From: Rathayibacter sp. VKM Ac-2804
GTDB taxonomy: Bacteria > Actinomycetota > Actinomycetes > Actinomycetales > Microbacteriaceae
Direction of reading: 5' to 3'
NCBI RefSeq assembly: GCF_009866655.1
Contig: NZ_CP047420.1
Location: 2,170,001-2,234,000, forward strand
Length of the DNA stretch: 64,000 nucleotides
The notes under the pieces are model-generated. The model saw nothing but the letters and a program-made list of their open reading frames with translations. It ran no database searches and was not told the origin of the DNA. Position 1 is the first letter of the stretch, and every line of letters starts with the position of its first letter. The position numbers were made by a program, and so were the translations under genes. Shown here piece by piece: positions 1 to 10,657 of the stretch.

Positions 1-2299
1 TGAGGAAGCGCTGCGCGCGGACGCCGCCGGTCGCGCGGCCCTTGGGCGGGAACTCCGAGAACGCCGACACCTTGGCGCTGCCGGTGTCGGTCCCGGTGAG
101 GGCCCAGCTGTCGACGGCGACGGTCGCGACGACCGTCTCGTCGCGCTCGGACTCGGGCACGACCGCGAACGAGACGACCTCGTCGGTCTCGCTGATCTTG
201 ACGCCGGCCATGCCCGCCGCGGTCCGGCCCTGCGGTCGGACGGCCGACGCGGAGAAGCGCAGCAGCTGGGCCTCGCCGGTGACGAAGACGAGCTCGTCCT
301 CGTCGGCCGACGGCGCGGCGCCGACGACCGCGTCCTTCGGCCGCAGCGCGATCAGCTCGATGTCCGGCCGGTTCGGCAGGTCGCCGGGGGCGACGCGCTT
401 GACCGTGCCCTGCAGGGTTCCCAGGGCGATCGGGCGGGGGTCGTCGAGGGCGACCAGGGCGAGGACGCGCTCGTCCTTCGCGAGGTGGCTGAGGTAGTCG
501 CTCATCCGGACACCCGCGCCGAGCTGCACGGAGGAGGACGGGACGGCGGGCACGTCGACGGGGGAGAAGCGCAGCAGGCGGCCGGCGGTCGTCACCGCGC
601 CGATCTCGGCGCGCGTGGTGGTGTCGATGGTGCTGAGGACCGCGTCGTGCTTGCTGCGCCGGGTCGCGCGCTCGGGGTGCGGCGCCGCGTCCGGGTCGCG
701 GTCGATGCGGACCATCCGACCGGTGGTGCTCAGCAGCACCCGGCAGGGCAGGTCGGCGATCTCGAGCACGGCGGCGGCCTTCCGGCCGGTCGTGGCGACG
801 GAGGGGCGCGCCTCGGTGAGCAGGGTGCGCCGTGGCGTGCCGAGGCGCTGCGCGACCTCGTCGAGCTCGTCGGAGACCAGCGCCTCCAGGCGGCTGCGAC
901 TGGCCAGCAGCTCCTCGAGCTCGGCGATCTCGGCGAGCAGCGTGTCGCGCTCGGTCTCGAGCTCGATGCGGGAGAACCTCGTCAGGCGGCGCAGCTGCAG
1001 CTCGAGGATGTACTCGGCCTGGATCGTGCTGAGGTCGAAGACCTCGATCAGCCGGGCCCGGGCGGCCGCGGTGTCGTCGCTCGCGCGGATCAGCTGGATG
1101 ACCTCGTCGATGTCGAGGATCGCGATCAGCAGGCCCTCGACCAGGTGCAGCCGCTCCTGGCGCTTCCGGAGGCGGTAGCGGGAGCGGCGGGTCACCACGG
1201 TCAGGCGGTGGCCGACGTAGACCTGCAGCAGCTCCTTGAGGCCGAGCGTGCGGGGCTGGCCGTCGACCAGCGCGACGTTGTTGATCGAGAAGGCGTCCTC
1301 GAGCGGCGTGTAGCGGTACAGCTGCTCGAGCACCGCCTCGGGGCTGAAGCCGGTCTTGATCCCGATCACGAGGCGCAGGCCGTTGTCGCGGTCGGTGAGA
1401 TCGGTGACGTCGGCGATCCCGCTGAGCTTCTTGTTCTGGACGCCGTCCTTGATCTTGTCGATGACCTTCTCGGCGCCGACGAGATAGGGCAGCTCGGTGA
1501 CGACGAGGCCGGACTTGCGAGCGGTGATGCTCTCGACCGACACGCGCGCGCGGGTCTTGAAGCTGCCGCGGCCGGTCGCGTAGGCGTCGCGGACGCCGGC
1601 GAGCCCGACGATCGTGCCGCCGCTCGGGAAGTCGGGGCCGGGGACGAAGGACATCAGGTCGTCCAGGGAGGCGTCGGGGTGCGCGATCAGGTGCCGCGCC
1701 GCTCCGATGACCTCGATCAGGTTGTGCGGGGCCATGTTGGTGGCCATGCCGACCGCGATGCCGCTCGCGCCGTTGACGAGGAGGTTCGGGAACGCCGCCG
1801 GGAGCACCTCGGGCTGGTCGTGCGAGTTGTCGTAGTTGGGGACGAAGTCGACGACGTCCTCGTCGAGGTGCTCCGTCATCGCCGTCGCGGCGGCGGCGAG
1901 GCGGGCCTCGGTGTAGCGGGCGGCGGCGGGGCCGTCGTCGAGCGAGCCGAAGTTGCCGTGGCCGTCGACGAGCGGGACCCGGAGCGTGAACGGCTGCGCG
2001 AGGCGCACGAGGGAGTCGTAGATGGAGGCGTCGCCGTGCGGGTGCAGCTTGCCCATCACCTCGCCGACGACGCGGGCCGACTTCACGTGACCGCGGTCGG
2101 GGCGCAGGCCCATCTCGCTCATCATGTAGAGGATGCGGCGCTGCACGGGCTTCAGGCCGTCGCGGGCGTCGGGCAGGGCGCGGGAGTAGATGACCGAGTA
2201 GGCGTACTCGAGGAACGACCCCTCCATCTCGGCCGAGACGTCGACGTCCTCGATGCGCTCGGTCAGGGAGGATCCGGAGGGAGGGGGTGCAGCGTTCAT
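1..2299 (-). CDS. parC: DNA topoisomerase IV subunit A (ParC/GyrA family), 3' end outside the window
   Basis: This is the breakage-reunion subunit of a type IIA topoisomerase, which passes DNA through a double-strand break with its ATPase partner subunit (not in the window). About 766 residues are present; the gene runs off the left edge. Visible are the winged-helix segment [14 protein letters not shown] (about residues 86-99), the catalytic Arg-Tyr pair R128-Y129 in ARYTEARL, a long coiled-coil tower region, and the beginning of the C-terminal beta-pinwheel repeats with a degenerate GRATGGV box. The stretch [14 protein letters not shown] before the tyrosine and the degenerate C-terminal box fit ParC better than GyrA. 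Position 91, equivalent to E. coli GyrA Ser83, is alanine. The start is an ATG beginning [10 protein letters not shown]. Family certain; ParC versus a second GyrA is inferred. Confidence 0.88.
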   Translation of the reverse strand, partial: MNAAPPPSGSSLTERIEDVDVSAEMEGSFLEYAYSVIYSRALPDARDGLKPVQRRILYMMSEMGLRPDRGHVKSARVVGEVMGKLHPHGDASIYDSLVRLAQPFTLRVPLVDGHGNFGSLDDGPAAARYTEARLAAAATAMTEHLDEDVVDFVPNYDNSHDQPEVLPAAFPNLLVNGASGIAVGMATNMAPHNLIEVIGAARHLIAHPDASLDDLMSFVPGPDFPSGGTIVGLAGVRDAYATGRGSFKTRARVSVESITARKSGLVVTELPYLVGAEKVIDKIKDGVQNKKLSGIADVTDLTDRDNGLRLVIGIKTGFSPEAVLEQLYRYTPLEDAFSINNVALVDGQPRTLGLKELLQVYVGHRLTVVTRRSRYRLRKRQERLHLVEGLLIAILDIDEVIQLIRASDDTAAARARLIEVFDLSTIQAEYILELQLRRLTRFSRIELETERDTLLAEIAELEELLASRSRLEALVSDELDEVAQRLGTPRRTLLTEARPSVATTGRKAAAVLEIADLPCRVLLSTTGRMVRIDRDPDAAPHPERATRRSKHDAVLSTIDTTTRAEIGAVTTAGRLLRFSPVDVPAVPSSSVQLGAGVRMSDYLSHLAKDERVLALVALDDPRPIALGTLQGTVKRVAPGDLPNRPDIELIALRPKDAVVGAAPSADEDELVFVTGEAQLLRFSASAVRPQGRTAAGMAGVKISETDEVVSFAVVPESERDETVVATVAVDSWALTGTDTGSAKVSAFSEFPPKGRATGGVRAQRFL

Positions 2300-2374
2300 G
2301 TCTCACTTCGGTAGCGGGCGCAGGCACGGCGGGGCACGCTCCGCGGAAGGGCGCAGCGTGCGAAACTGGGCGCG

Positions 2375-3505
2375 ATGACCCCCATGCTACCGGCCGTCCC
2401 CGCCGGGCGGCGGAGCCTCGCCGACGTCCTCCCCGGCGCTCTCGACGCCCTCCTCGGCCGCCCGGGAACGTTCGGCTCGCCGCGCGTCGAGCGGATCGTC
2501 GTCGTCCTGGTCGACGGCCTCGGAGCGGCCAACCTGCGCCAGCGCGCCGGGCACGCCCGCACGCTTGCACCCGCCCTCACGAAGGCCACGACCCTCGTCT
2601 CCGGCTTCCCGACGACGACCGCGGCGGCCCTCGCGAGCCTCACCACCGGCCGGCGGCCCGGGGAGCACGGGATGGTCGGCTACCGCGTGCTCGACCGCGA
2701 GCACGACCGCCTGGTGAACCAGCTGTCCGGCTGGGACGAGCGGATGGTCCCGGAGCAGTGGCAGCCGCACCCCACCGTCTTCGAGCGCGCCGTCGAGGCG
2801 GGCGTCGCGGCGAGCGTCATCGGCGCCGCCCGGTACGCGCACTCGGGGCTCACCCGGGCGATCCTGCGCGGCGCCGAGTACCGGGTCGCCGGGGGAGTCG
2901 CCGAGCGCTTCGCCGCGGCGCGCGGCCTGCTCGACCGGGGCGGCCGGCAGCTGGTCTACCTCTACGTCCCCGAGCTCGACATGACGGCGCACGCGCGCGG
3001 CTGGGAGTCGCCGGAGTGGACGTCGGCGCTGGAGTCGCTCGACGGCGAGGTCGCGGCTTTCGTCCGAGGGCTCTCCGGACGCGAGGGCGTGCTCGTCACC
3101 GCCGACCACGGCGTGCTCGACGTCCCCGCTTCGTCGCACGTCCTGGTGCGCGACCCCGCTCTGCTCGAGGGCGTGCGCCACCTGGCCGGCGAGCCGCGCT
3201 GCCTGCAGCTGCACCTCGAGCCCGGCGTCGAGCCCGCGGCGGTCGCGGCGCGCTGGGCCGAGGCGGAGGGATCCCGGGCCTGGATCGCGACGCGCGACGA
3301 GGTCGCCGCGAGCGGCTGGTTCGGCGAGATCGGCGCCCCGGCGGCCGAGCGGATGGGCGACGTGTTCGTCGCCGCGCGCAAGGCGATCGCCTACTACTCG
3401 GCCGAGGACGCCGCCGGCCGGTCGATGATCGGCCAGCACGGGTCGCTCACGCCCGAGGAGACCCAGGTGCCGCTGCTCGGCTTCGGCGCGCTCTCCGGGA
3501 TCTGA
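2375..3505 (+). CDS. Alkaline phosphatase-superfamily nucleotide pyrophosphatase/phosphodiesterase
   Basis: A 376-residue cytoplasmic hydrolase of the type I phosphodiesterase/nucleotide pyrophosphatase family. The metal-binding and nucleophile motifs are present in the usual order: VDGLG (Asp47), GFPTTT with the nucleophile threonine near residue 81, GEHGMVGY (His98), a D-x-x-x-H motif in DMTAHARG, and TADHGV. No signal peptide or membrane helix is seen. It is divergent from the topoisomerase gene, with 75 nt between the starts, and converges on sepH with 23 nt between the stops. GAAACT seven nt before the ATG could be a leaderless -10 box, but it is weaker than others in this window. Substrate cannot be told from sequence. 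Confidence 0.85.
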   Translation: MTPMLPAVPAGRRSLADVLPGALDALLGRPGTFGSPRVERIVVVLVDGLGAANLRQRAGHARTLAPALTKATTLVSGFPTTTAAALASLTTGRRPGEHGMVGYRVLDREHDRLVNQLSGWDERMVPEQWQPHPTVFERAVEAGVAASVIGAARYAHSGLTRAILRGAEYRVAGGVAERFAAARGLLDRGGRQLVYLYVPELDMTAHARGWESPEWTSALESLDGEVAAFVRGLSGREGVLVTADHGVLDVPASSHVLVRDPALLEGVRHLAGEPRCLQLHLEPGVEPAAVAARWAEAEGSRAWIATRDEVAASGWFGEIGAPAAERMGDVFVAARKAIAYYSAEDAAGRSMIGQHGSLTPEETQVPLLGFGALSGI

Positions 3506-3528
3506 CGCCGGGGAGCGCCGGCCGGATG

Positions 3529-4656
3529 TCAGTCGTCGCTGCGGGCTCCGAAGACGATCTCGTCCCAGCTGGGGATGGCCGCGCGGCCGCGGCGGATCGA
3601 GGTCCGTCCGCCTGCCGCGGGGTGCTCGGCGGCCGGTGCCGCGGGGCGCTCGGGCTCGGGAGCCTTCGGGGCGACGACCGCGGGCGCCTCCGGCTGCGGC
3701 TCCTCGCGGACCCGCGCCGAGGAGGCGTGGTCGCGCTCGCCGCGGCGGCGGCGGAGTGCGTCGAGCAGGTCGGCCGTGTCGTTGAGGTTGCGCTCGCGCT
3801 GCTCGGTCGTGCTGGTCACCGGGCGGGGGAGCGTGGAGACCGGGCGCGGGGTGTCGGAGAGCGCCGGCTGGGGCTCGGTGTCGGACGGGCGGGAGGCGGC
3901 GGGTCGCGAGTGGGGGAGGCGCGAGGGCCCCTGGCGCTCGGAGCCGGAACGCTCGGAGCCGGAGCGGTCGGAGCCCTGGCGCTCCGCGCGCGACGGCTCC
4001 TCCGCGGGCTTCGCGAACGCGTCGGTGTCGAAGCGGGTGGCGAGCTCGTCGACGGCGGCGGGGATGACGGCGCGCAGGCGCGGGATCAGCGTCGGCCGGA
4101 TCTCGCCCTGCTGCGAGAGCGTGGTCGCCTCGGCGGTGAGGGGGGAGAGGAGCGCCTTCTTGGGGTCGAAGCGCCAGCGGGCGTCGTGGTCGATCTCGTC
4201 GGAGCGGAAGAGCAGCTTGACGACCCAGCCCTCCTCCTCCTTCCAGCTCGACCACTGCTCGCCCTCGGCGCCGAGGGCGCCCAGGCGCTCGCGGATGACG
4301 TCGCCGAAGGGCGTGCCCTCCTCGAGCGGGTCGGGATCGGCGCTCGTGTAGACGCGGACGGCGAGGGCGGAGGCGACGATGTGCTCGCGCTCGGCCGTGA
4401 CCGGGCCCTCGAAGCGGGCGACGTAGTCGAGGTCGGCACCGGTGAGCTCGGCGACCTCCTCGGCGGAGAGGCCGGCACGGATGTGCGCCTGGATCTCGCG
4501 GGGCGACACGCGCTTCTCCCGCGGCGGCAGCGAGTGCACGCGCGGGCGCAGCTGGCTCTGCAGCGTCTCGTCGATGCGGACGGAGAACCGCTCCCCGCCG
4601 TCCGAGACGAGGACGAGCGATCCGCTCTCGACGCCGATCACCTTCAGTTCCATCAT
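3529..4656 (-). CDS. sepH: Septation protein SepH (DUF3071)
   Basis: Actinobacterial cell-division protein; in Streptomyces and Mycobacterium, SepH binds FtsZ and stimulates its assembly. The 375-residue product has the conserved N-terminal domain (about residues 1-170, starting MMELKVIGVE), including a helix-turn-helix-like stretch around residues 51-75 (SPREIQAHIRAGLSAEEVAE). A long, low-complexity, charged linker follows, with repeated SERxGS units around residues 230-245, and a short conserved C-terminal tail rich in arginine. The first of two adjacent ATGs is chosen because a strong AGAAGGAGGT ribosome-binding site lies 9 nt upstream. It is monocistronic and divergent from the DUF4193 gene. 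Confidence 0.93.
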   Translation of the reverse strand: MMELKVIGVESGSLVLVSDGGERFSVRIDETLQSQLRPRVHSLPPREKRVSPREIQAHIRAGLSAEEVAELTGADLDYVARFEGPVTAEREHIVASALAVRVYTSADPDPLEEGTPFGDVIRERLGALGAEGEQWSSWKEEEGWVVKLLFRSDEIDHDARWRFDPKKALLSPLTAEATTLSQQGEIRPTLIPRLRAVIPAAVDELATRFDTDAFAKPAEEPSRAERQGSDRSGSERSGSERQGPSRLPHSRPAASRPSDTEPQPALSDTPRPVSTLPRPVTSTTEQRERNLNDTADLLDALRRRRGERDHASSARVREEPQPEAPAVVAPKAPEPERPAAPAAEHPAAGGRTSIRRGRAAIPSWDEIVFGARSDD

Positions 4657-4890
4657 CGTGCTGGACCTCCTTCTGGCCGCGGACGAGCCCGTGCCTGCCG
4701 CGAACCGGCTCAGGATCGCACGCGAACGGGCCGTTCCCCGGGAATACCGCGGGCGGGTCGAAAGTTGGTGCGGAAGAGGGCGCGGCAGCGGCTGTCAAGA
4801 CGCGTTCGAAGCGGTTTGCGCATCGATACTTCTTGATGCACACTGTCCCCGCCGATTTGTTGAACGACTGAATTTAAGAAGTGGATGGGA

Positions 4891-5184
4891 ATGGCTACGG
4901 ACTACGACGCCCCCCGCAAGACCGATGACGACTCCGAGTCGATCGAGGCCCTGAAGGAGCGAGTCCCCGACAAGATGTCCGGTGTCGTCGACGTCGATGA
5001 CGCCGACAACCCGGGCGGATTCGAACTGCCCGGTGCCGATCTGTCCGACCTCGATCTGGACGTCGTGGTCCTTCCGCCGCAGGCGGACGAGTTCACGTGC
5101 GTCAGCTGCTTCCTGGTGAAGCACCGCTCGCAGATCGACCACGAGGAGAAGCTCGGCCCGATCTGCCTGGAGTGCGCCGCCTAG
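4891..5184 (+). CDS. DUF4193 zinc-ribbon-like protein
   Basis: Small actinobacteria-specific protein of 97 residues from the ATG giving MATDYDAPRK, the family's usual N-terminus; an in-frame ATG 6 nt earlier is possible. The N-terminal half is acidic and probably disordered. The C-terminus carries two CxxC pairs (CVSC and CLEC), consistent with a zinc ribbon. Its role is unknown; the family is among the widely conserved actinobacterial small proteins and sits next to the DUF3093-dut genes in mycobacteria as well. The stop codon overlaps the convergent DUF3093 gene by 4 nt. The 234-nt region upstream is a divergent promoter region shared with sepH; it is locally more AT-rich, but no convincing -35/-10 pair stands out. 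Confidence 0.9.
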   Translation: MATDYDAPRKTDDDSESIEALKERVPDKMSGVVDVDDADNPGGFELPGADLSDLDLDVVVLPPQADEFTCVSCFLVKHRSQIDHEEKLGPICLECAA

Positions 5185-5657
5185 GCCTCTTCCGGCTCCG
5201 AAAGACCAGCGCCCCGTCGCCGTGATCCCTCCTGGATCGCGGCGACGACGTCGTTGGGGCGCCTGCTCGACAGCAGCCAGTACGGCGTCGGGTCGGCGGG
5301 GTCCTCGATCGGGACCCGGACGACGTCGCGCACCCAGCCGCGGATGACGAGGAACGCCCTGGCGTCCAGTCGCGGTCCGCGCTGAGCGAACGCCCGCTCG
5401 CCGGTGTAGGCGACCGGATCGCCCACCAGCTCGAGCGGGATGTGCGCCCGGCCCGCCCACAGCTCGCCGTCGACGACCTCGAGGGTCGGCGACGTCGCCA
5501 GCAGCGTCGCCACGGTGCCGCCGTAGAGCACCAGCGCGACGACCACGCCTGCGAACAGGTCGATCGGCGCGAAGACCAGGATGCTGGCGGGGATCACGAG
5601 GGCGGTGGAGACGAAGAGCCAGGGCGCGGGCCACAGCCTCTCTCGGTAGGACGGCAT
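5181..5657 (-). CDS. DUF3093 membrane protein
   Basis: A 158-residue protein with two adjacent hydrophobic helices near the N-terminus (about residues 13-31 and 34-54), followed by a soluble beta-rich domain containing the family core around [13 protein letters not shown] and a WLLSSRRP segment. Function unknown. It is encoded opposite dut in many Actinobacteria, as here, with the two starts 38 nt apart, and its 3' end overlaps DUF4193 tail to tail. The last 20 residues are charged and variable. Confidence 0.9.
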   Translation of the reverse strand: MPSYRERLWPAPWLFVSTALVIPASILVFAPIDLFAGVVVALVLYGGTVATLLATSPTLEVVDGELWAGRAHIPLELVGDPVAYTGERAFAQRGPRLDARAFLVIRGWVRDVVRVPIEDPADPTPYWLLSSRRPNDVVAAIQEGSRRRGAGLSEPEEA

Positions 5658-5683
5658 GTCCCTATTGCATCAGACGATTGGTC

Positions 5684-5689
5684 TACCCT
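5684..5689 (+). promoter_or_regulatory. -10 box of a probable leaderless dut transcript
   Basis: TACCCT lies exactly 6 nt before the GTG of dut, so transcription would start at or next to the start codon. There is no Shine-Dalgarno sequence in front of dut, which agrees with leaderless translation. Confidence 0.6.
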
Positions 5690-5695
5690 CGTCAC

Positions 5696-6193
5696 GTGAA
5701 CGAAACCGTCGACGTCCCGATCCGCGCGGACGAGGTCCCGTTCTACGCCCACCCCGGCGACGCCGGAGCCGATCTGCGCTCCACGGAGGAGCTCGTGCTC
5801 GCTCCCGGCGAGCGGGCCAGCGTCGGCACCGGGGTCTCGATCGCCCTGCCGGACGGCCACGTCGGCTTCGTCGTGCCGCGCAGCGGACTCGCCTTCAAGC
5901 ACGGCCTCACCATCGTGAACGCCCCCGGCACCATCGACGCCGGCTACCGCGGCGAGATCCGCGTGGCGCTCCTGAACACCGACGCCCGCGAGCCGTATCG
6001 CATCGTCGCCGGCGACCGGATCGCGCAGCTCGTGATCCTGCCCGTCGTCCGGGCCCGCTTCACCGCTGTCGAGGAGCTCCCGGAGTCCGTCCGCGGCACC
6101 GGCGGCTTCGGCTCGACCGGCTACGCCACCGCAGCATCGGCACCGGACGCGTCCGGCGCAGCAGACGTCCGCACCAACGAGGAGAACGCATGA
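5696..6193 (+). CDS. dut: Deoxyuridine 5'-triphosphate nucleotidohydrolase (dUTPase)
   Basis: Hydrolyses dUTP to dUMP and pyrophosphate, keeping uracil out of DNA and feeding dTMP synthesis. The 165-residue protein has all five trimeric dUTPase motifs in order: AGADLRS with the catalytic-site aspartate, [28 protein letters not shown] and the C-terminal phosphate-binding arm [11 protein letters not shown] variable tail of about 20 residues follows motif V. The GTG start is chosen because TACCCT lies 6 nt upstream and no ribosome-binding site supports a longer form. The stop overlaps the DUF3710 start (ATGA), so the two are translationally coupled. Confidence 0.96.
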   Translation: MNETVDVPIRADEVPFYAHPGDAGADLRSTEELVLAPGERASVGTGVSIALPDGHVGFVVPRSGLAFKHGLTIVNAPGTIDAGYRGEIRVALLNTDAREPYRIVAGDRIAQLVILPVVRARFTAVEELPESVRGTGGFGSTGYATAASAPDASGAADVRTNEENA

Positions 6194-6819
6194 GCGACAT
6201 CCAGCCCGCCGGCACCGACGACGCGGCCGTCGAGACCGCCGCGCAGGACTTCGAGAAGTCCGCGCCCGCGGACCGCGCGGAGGCCGGCCCGCTCGACGAG
6301 CGCGAGGCCAACCCGGTCCGCCCCTACATCGATCTCGGCGGGGTGAAGGTGCTGCCCCGCGAGGGCATGCACATCCGCCTCGAGGTCGAGGAGGCGACGA
6401 AGCGCGTCATCGCCGTGGGCCTCGACTTCGCCGGCTCGACTCTGCAGGTGCAGCCGTTCGCCGCGCCGCGCTCCTCGGGCCTGTGGCACGAGATACGCGG
6501 GCAGATCGCCGAGCAGATCGGCCGCCAGGGCGGCAGCACCGAGGAGCGCGAGGGCGTCTTCGGCCCCGAGATCGTGGCGCAGCTCCCGCTCGCCGGCGGC
6601 GGCGTGCGCGTCGCCCGCTTCGTCGGCGTCGACGGACCGCGCTGGTTCCTCCGCGGCGTCATCGCCGGTGCGGGCGCGACCGACGAGCAGGCCGCGGCCG
6701 CCGTCGAGGACCTCTTCCGCAGTGTCGTCGTGGTCCGCGGCTCCGGCCCGATGCCCCCGCGCGACCTGATCCCGCTCAAGATGCCGGACAGCGGCCAGAC
6801 CCAGCAGAGCGCGAGCTGA
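6190..6819 (+). CDS. DUF3710 domain-containing protein
   Basis: A 209-residue soluble protein. The first 45 residues are acidic and low in complexity; the conserved DUF3710 core begins at [14 protein letters not shown] and continues through [14 protein letters not shown], a PEIVAQLP segment and a [10 protein letters not shown] block. Function unknown; conserved across Actinobacteria directly downstream of dut. Its ATG overlaps the dut stop by 4 nt and the next gene starts 5 nt after its stop, so dut, DUF3710 and DUF3159 form one operon. Confidence 0.92.
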   Translation: MSDIQPAGTDDAAVETAAQDFEKSAPADRAEAGPLDEREANPVRPYIDLGGVKVLPREGMHIRLEVEEATKRVIAVGLDFAGSTLQVQPFAAPRSSGLWHEIRGQIAEQIGRQGGSTEEREGVFGPEIVAQLPLAGGGVRVARFVGVDGPRWFLRGVIAGAGATDEQAAAAVEDLFRSVVVVRGSGPMPPRDLIPLKMPDSGQTQQSAS

Positions 6820-6824
6820 GCGGG

Positions 6825-7589
6825 ATGAGTCCCGAGGGCGACCCGCAGGCGGAGCGCGCCGATCAGCCCGAGCGCGCTGTCCAGCCGGAGGTCGGCGAGG
6901 CGATCGCGAAGGCCGCCCGCCGCTCCGGACTCGGCGTGGTCGCCGACGGCGAGCCCTTCGACGGCCGCGCGCTGCTCGGCTCGATGGGCGGCGTCCGCGG
7001 GATCCTCGAGGCCGTCGTGCCCGGCGTCGCCTTCGTCCTCCTCTTCACGATCACCGGCGAGCTCGTGCTCTCGCTCGTCGCCTCCGTCGGGATGGCCGTG
7101 CTGTTCACGGTCGCGCGGATCCTCGGGCGCACCCCCGTCATCCAGGCGGTGGGCGGTCTGCTCGGCGTCGTGGTCTCGGCCGCGCTCGCGCTGATCACCG
7201 GCCGCGCGGTCGACAACTTCGTGCCCGGCCTGATCACCAACCTCGCCTACGGGCTCGTCTTCCTCGTCTCGGTGCTCGCGCGCTGGCCCCTGATCGGCGT
7301 CGCGGCCGGCTACCTGATGGGCGACGGCACGGCCTGGCGGGACGACCGGCGCAAGCGCCGGCTCTTCTCCCTGCTCACCCTCGCCTGGGCGGCCCTCTTC
7401 TTCCTGCGGCTCGCGGTGCAGTACCCGCTCTTCCTCGCGGGGGACGCGACGGCGCTGGGCACCTGGAAGCTCGTGCTCGGCCTGCCGCTCTACGCACCGC
7501 TGCTGGTGCTCACCGTCCTGGCCGTGCGCGCCGAGTACCGGGGTGCGGCGGAGCGGGACGAGGCGGCTCCGCCCGCCGAACGCGCGTAG
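6825..7589 (+). CDS. DUF3159 integral membrane protein
   Basis: A 254-residue membrane protein with about six hydrophobic helices from residue 65 to 240 after a charged cytoplasmic N-terminus. The family signature GYLMGDGTAWRDD lies in the loop between helices in the second half. It is the last gene of the dut operon, begins 5 nt after the DUF3710 stop and has GAGCGGG as a ribosome-binding site. Function is unknown; a transporter role has been suggested for the family only by its topology. Confidence 0.88.
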   Translation: MSPEGDPQAERADQPERAVQPEVGEAIAKAARRSGLGVVADGEPFDGRALLGSMGGVRGILEAVVPGVAFVLLFTITGELVLSLVASVGMAVLFTVARILGRTPVIQAVGGLLGVVVSAALALITGRAVDNFVPGLITNLAYGLVFLVSVLARWPLIGVAAGYLMGDGTAWRDDRRKRRLFSLLTLAWAALFFLRLAVQYPLFLAGDATALGTWKLVLGLPLYAPLLVLTVLAVRAEYRGAAERDEAAPPAERA

Positions 7590-7594
7590 AGTTG

Positions 7595-7608
7595 TCTCGA
7601 CGTCAAGA
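7595..7608. promoter_or_regulatory. Imperfect palindrome upstream of aconitase, candidate operator
   Basis: TCTCGACGTCAAGA is a dyad of the form TCTYGACGTCRAGA (12 of 14 positions symmetrical) centred on ACGT, 113 nt before the acnA start in a 131-nt intergenic region. It is followed directly by the most AT-rich stretch of that region (ATAAATAGTTA), so it probably overlaps the acnA promoter. The regulator is not identified. Confidence 0.45.
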
Positions 7609-7720
7609 TAAATAGTTAGGTCCTCCTTGGTGGCGGGGCGCTGTGCGCGGTCGCCAAGATGGACACGGATATGTGGGTGCGCCCGTCGGCGGAGCCCACG
7701 TCAGCGAAGGAGAGGGCGAC

Positions 7721-10534
<2,814 letters not shown>

Positions 10535-10546
10535 TCCCGAGCACGT

Positions 10547-10581
10547 GTGCGCGCCTCCCCGCAAGCAGGGGAGGCGCGCAC
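10547..10581 (+). terminator. Stem-loop terminator after acnA
   Basis: A perfect 14-bp stem (GTGCGCGCCTCCCC with its complement) closes a 7-nt loop just after the acnA stop. There is no clear U-tract, as is common in high-GC actinobacteria. Confidence 0.75.
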
Positions 10582-10603
10582 CTGTTCCACCGGACCCCGT
10601 GCG

Positions 10604-10609
10604 TAGACT
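10604..10609 (+). promoter_or_regulatory. Candidate -10 box of dxs
   Basis: TAGACT lies about 49 nt before the dxs ATG, directly after the acnA terminator, and would give a leader of about 40 nt that includes the ribosome-binding site GGAAGGCGG. No good -35 is seen. Confidence 0.4.
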
Positions 10610-10657
10610 CGGGAGACGTCCACACCCCCCCCAGACATCCCCCGGAAGGCGGCGCGC

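Noticed and set aside
485..2314. A 609-codon plus-strand open frame opposite the topoisomerase gene
   Set aside because: The minus-strand frame reads a complete topoisomerase with catalytic Tyr and QRDR; the plus frame is compositionally biased noise.
4819..4839. GCATC/GATGC inverted repeat between sepH and the DUF4193 gene as an operator
   Set aside because: Only 5-bp arms with a 10-nt spacer; expected by chance in a region of this length.
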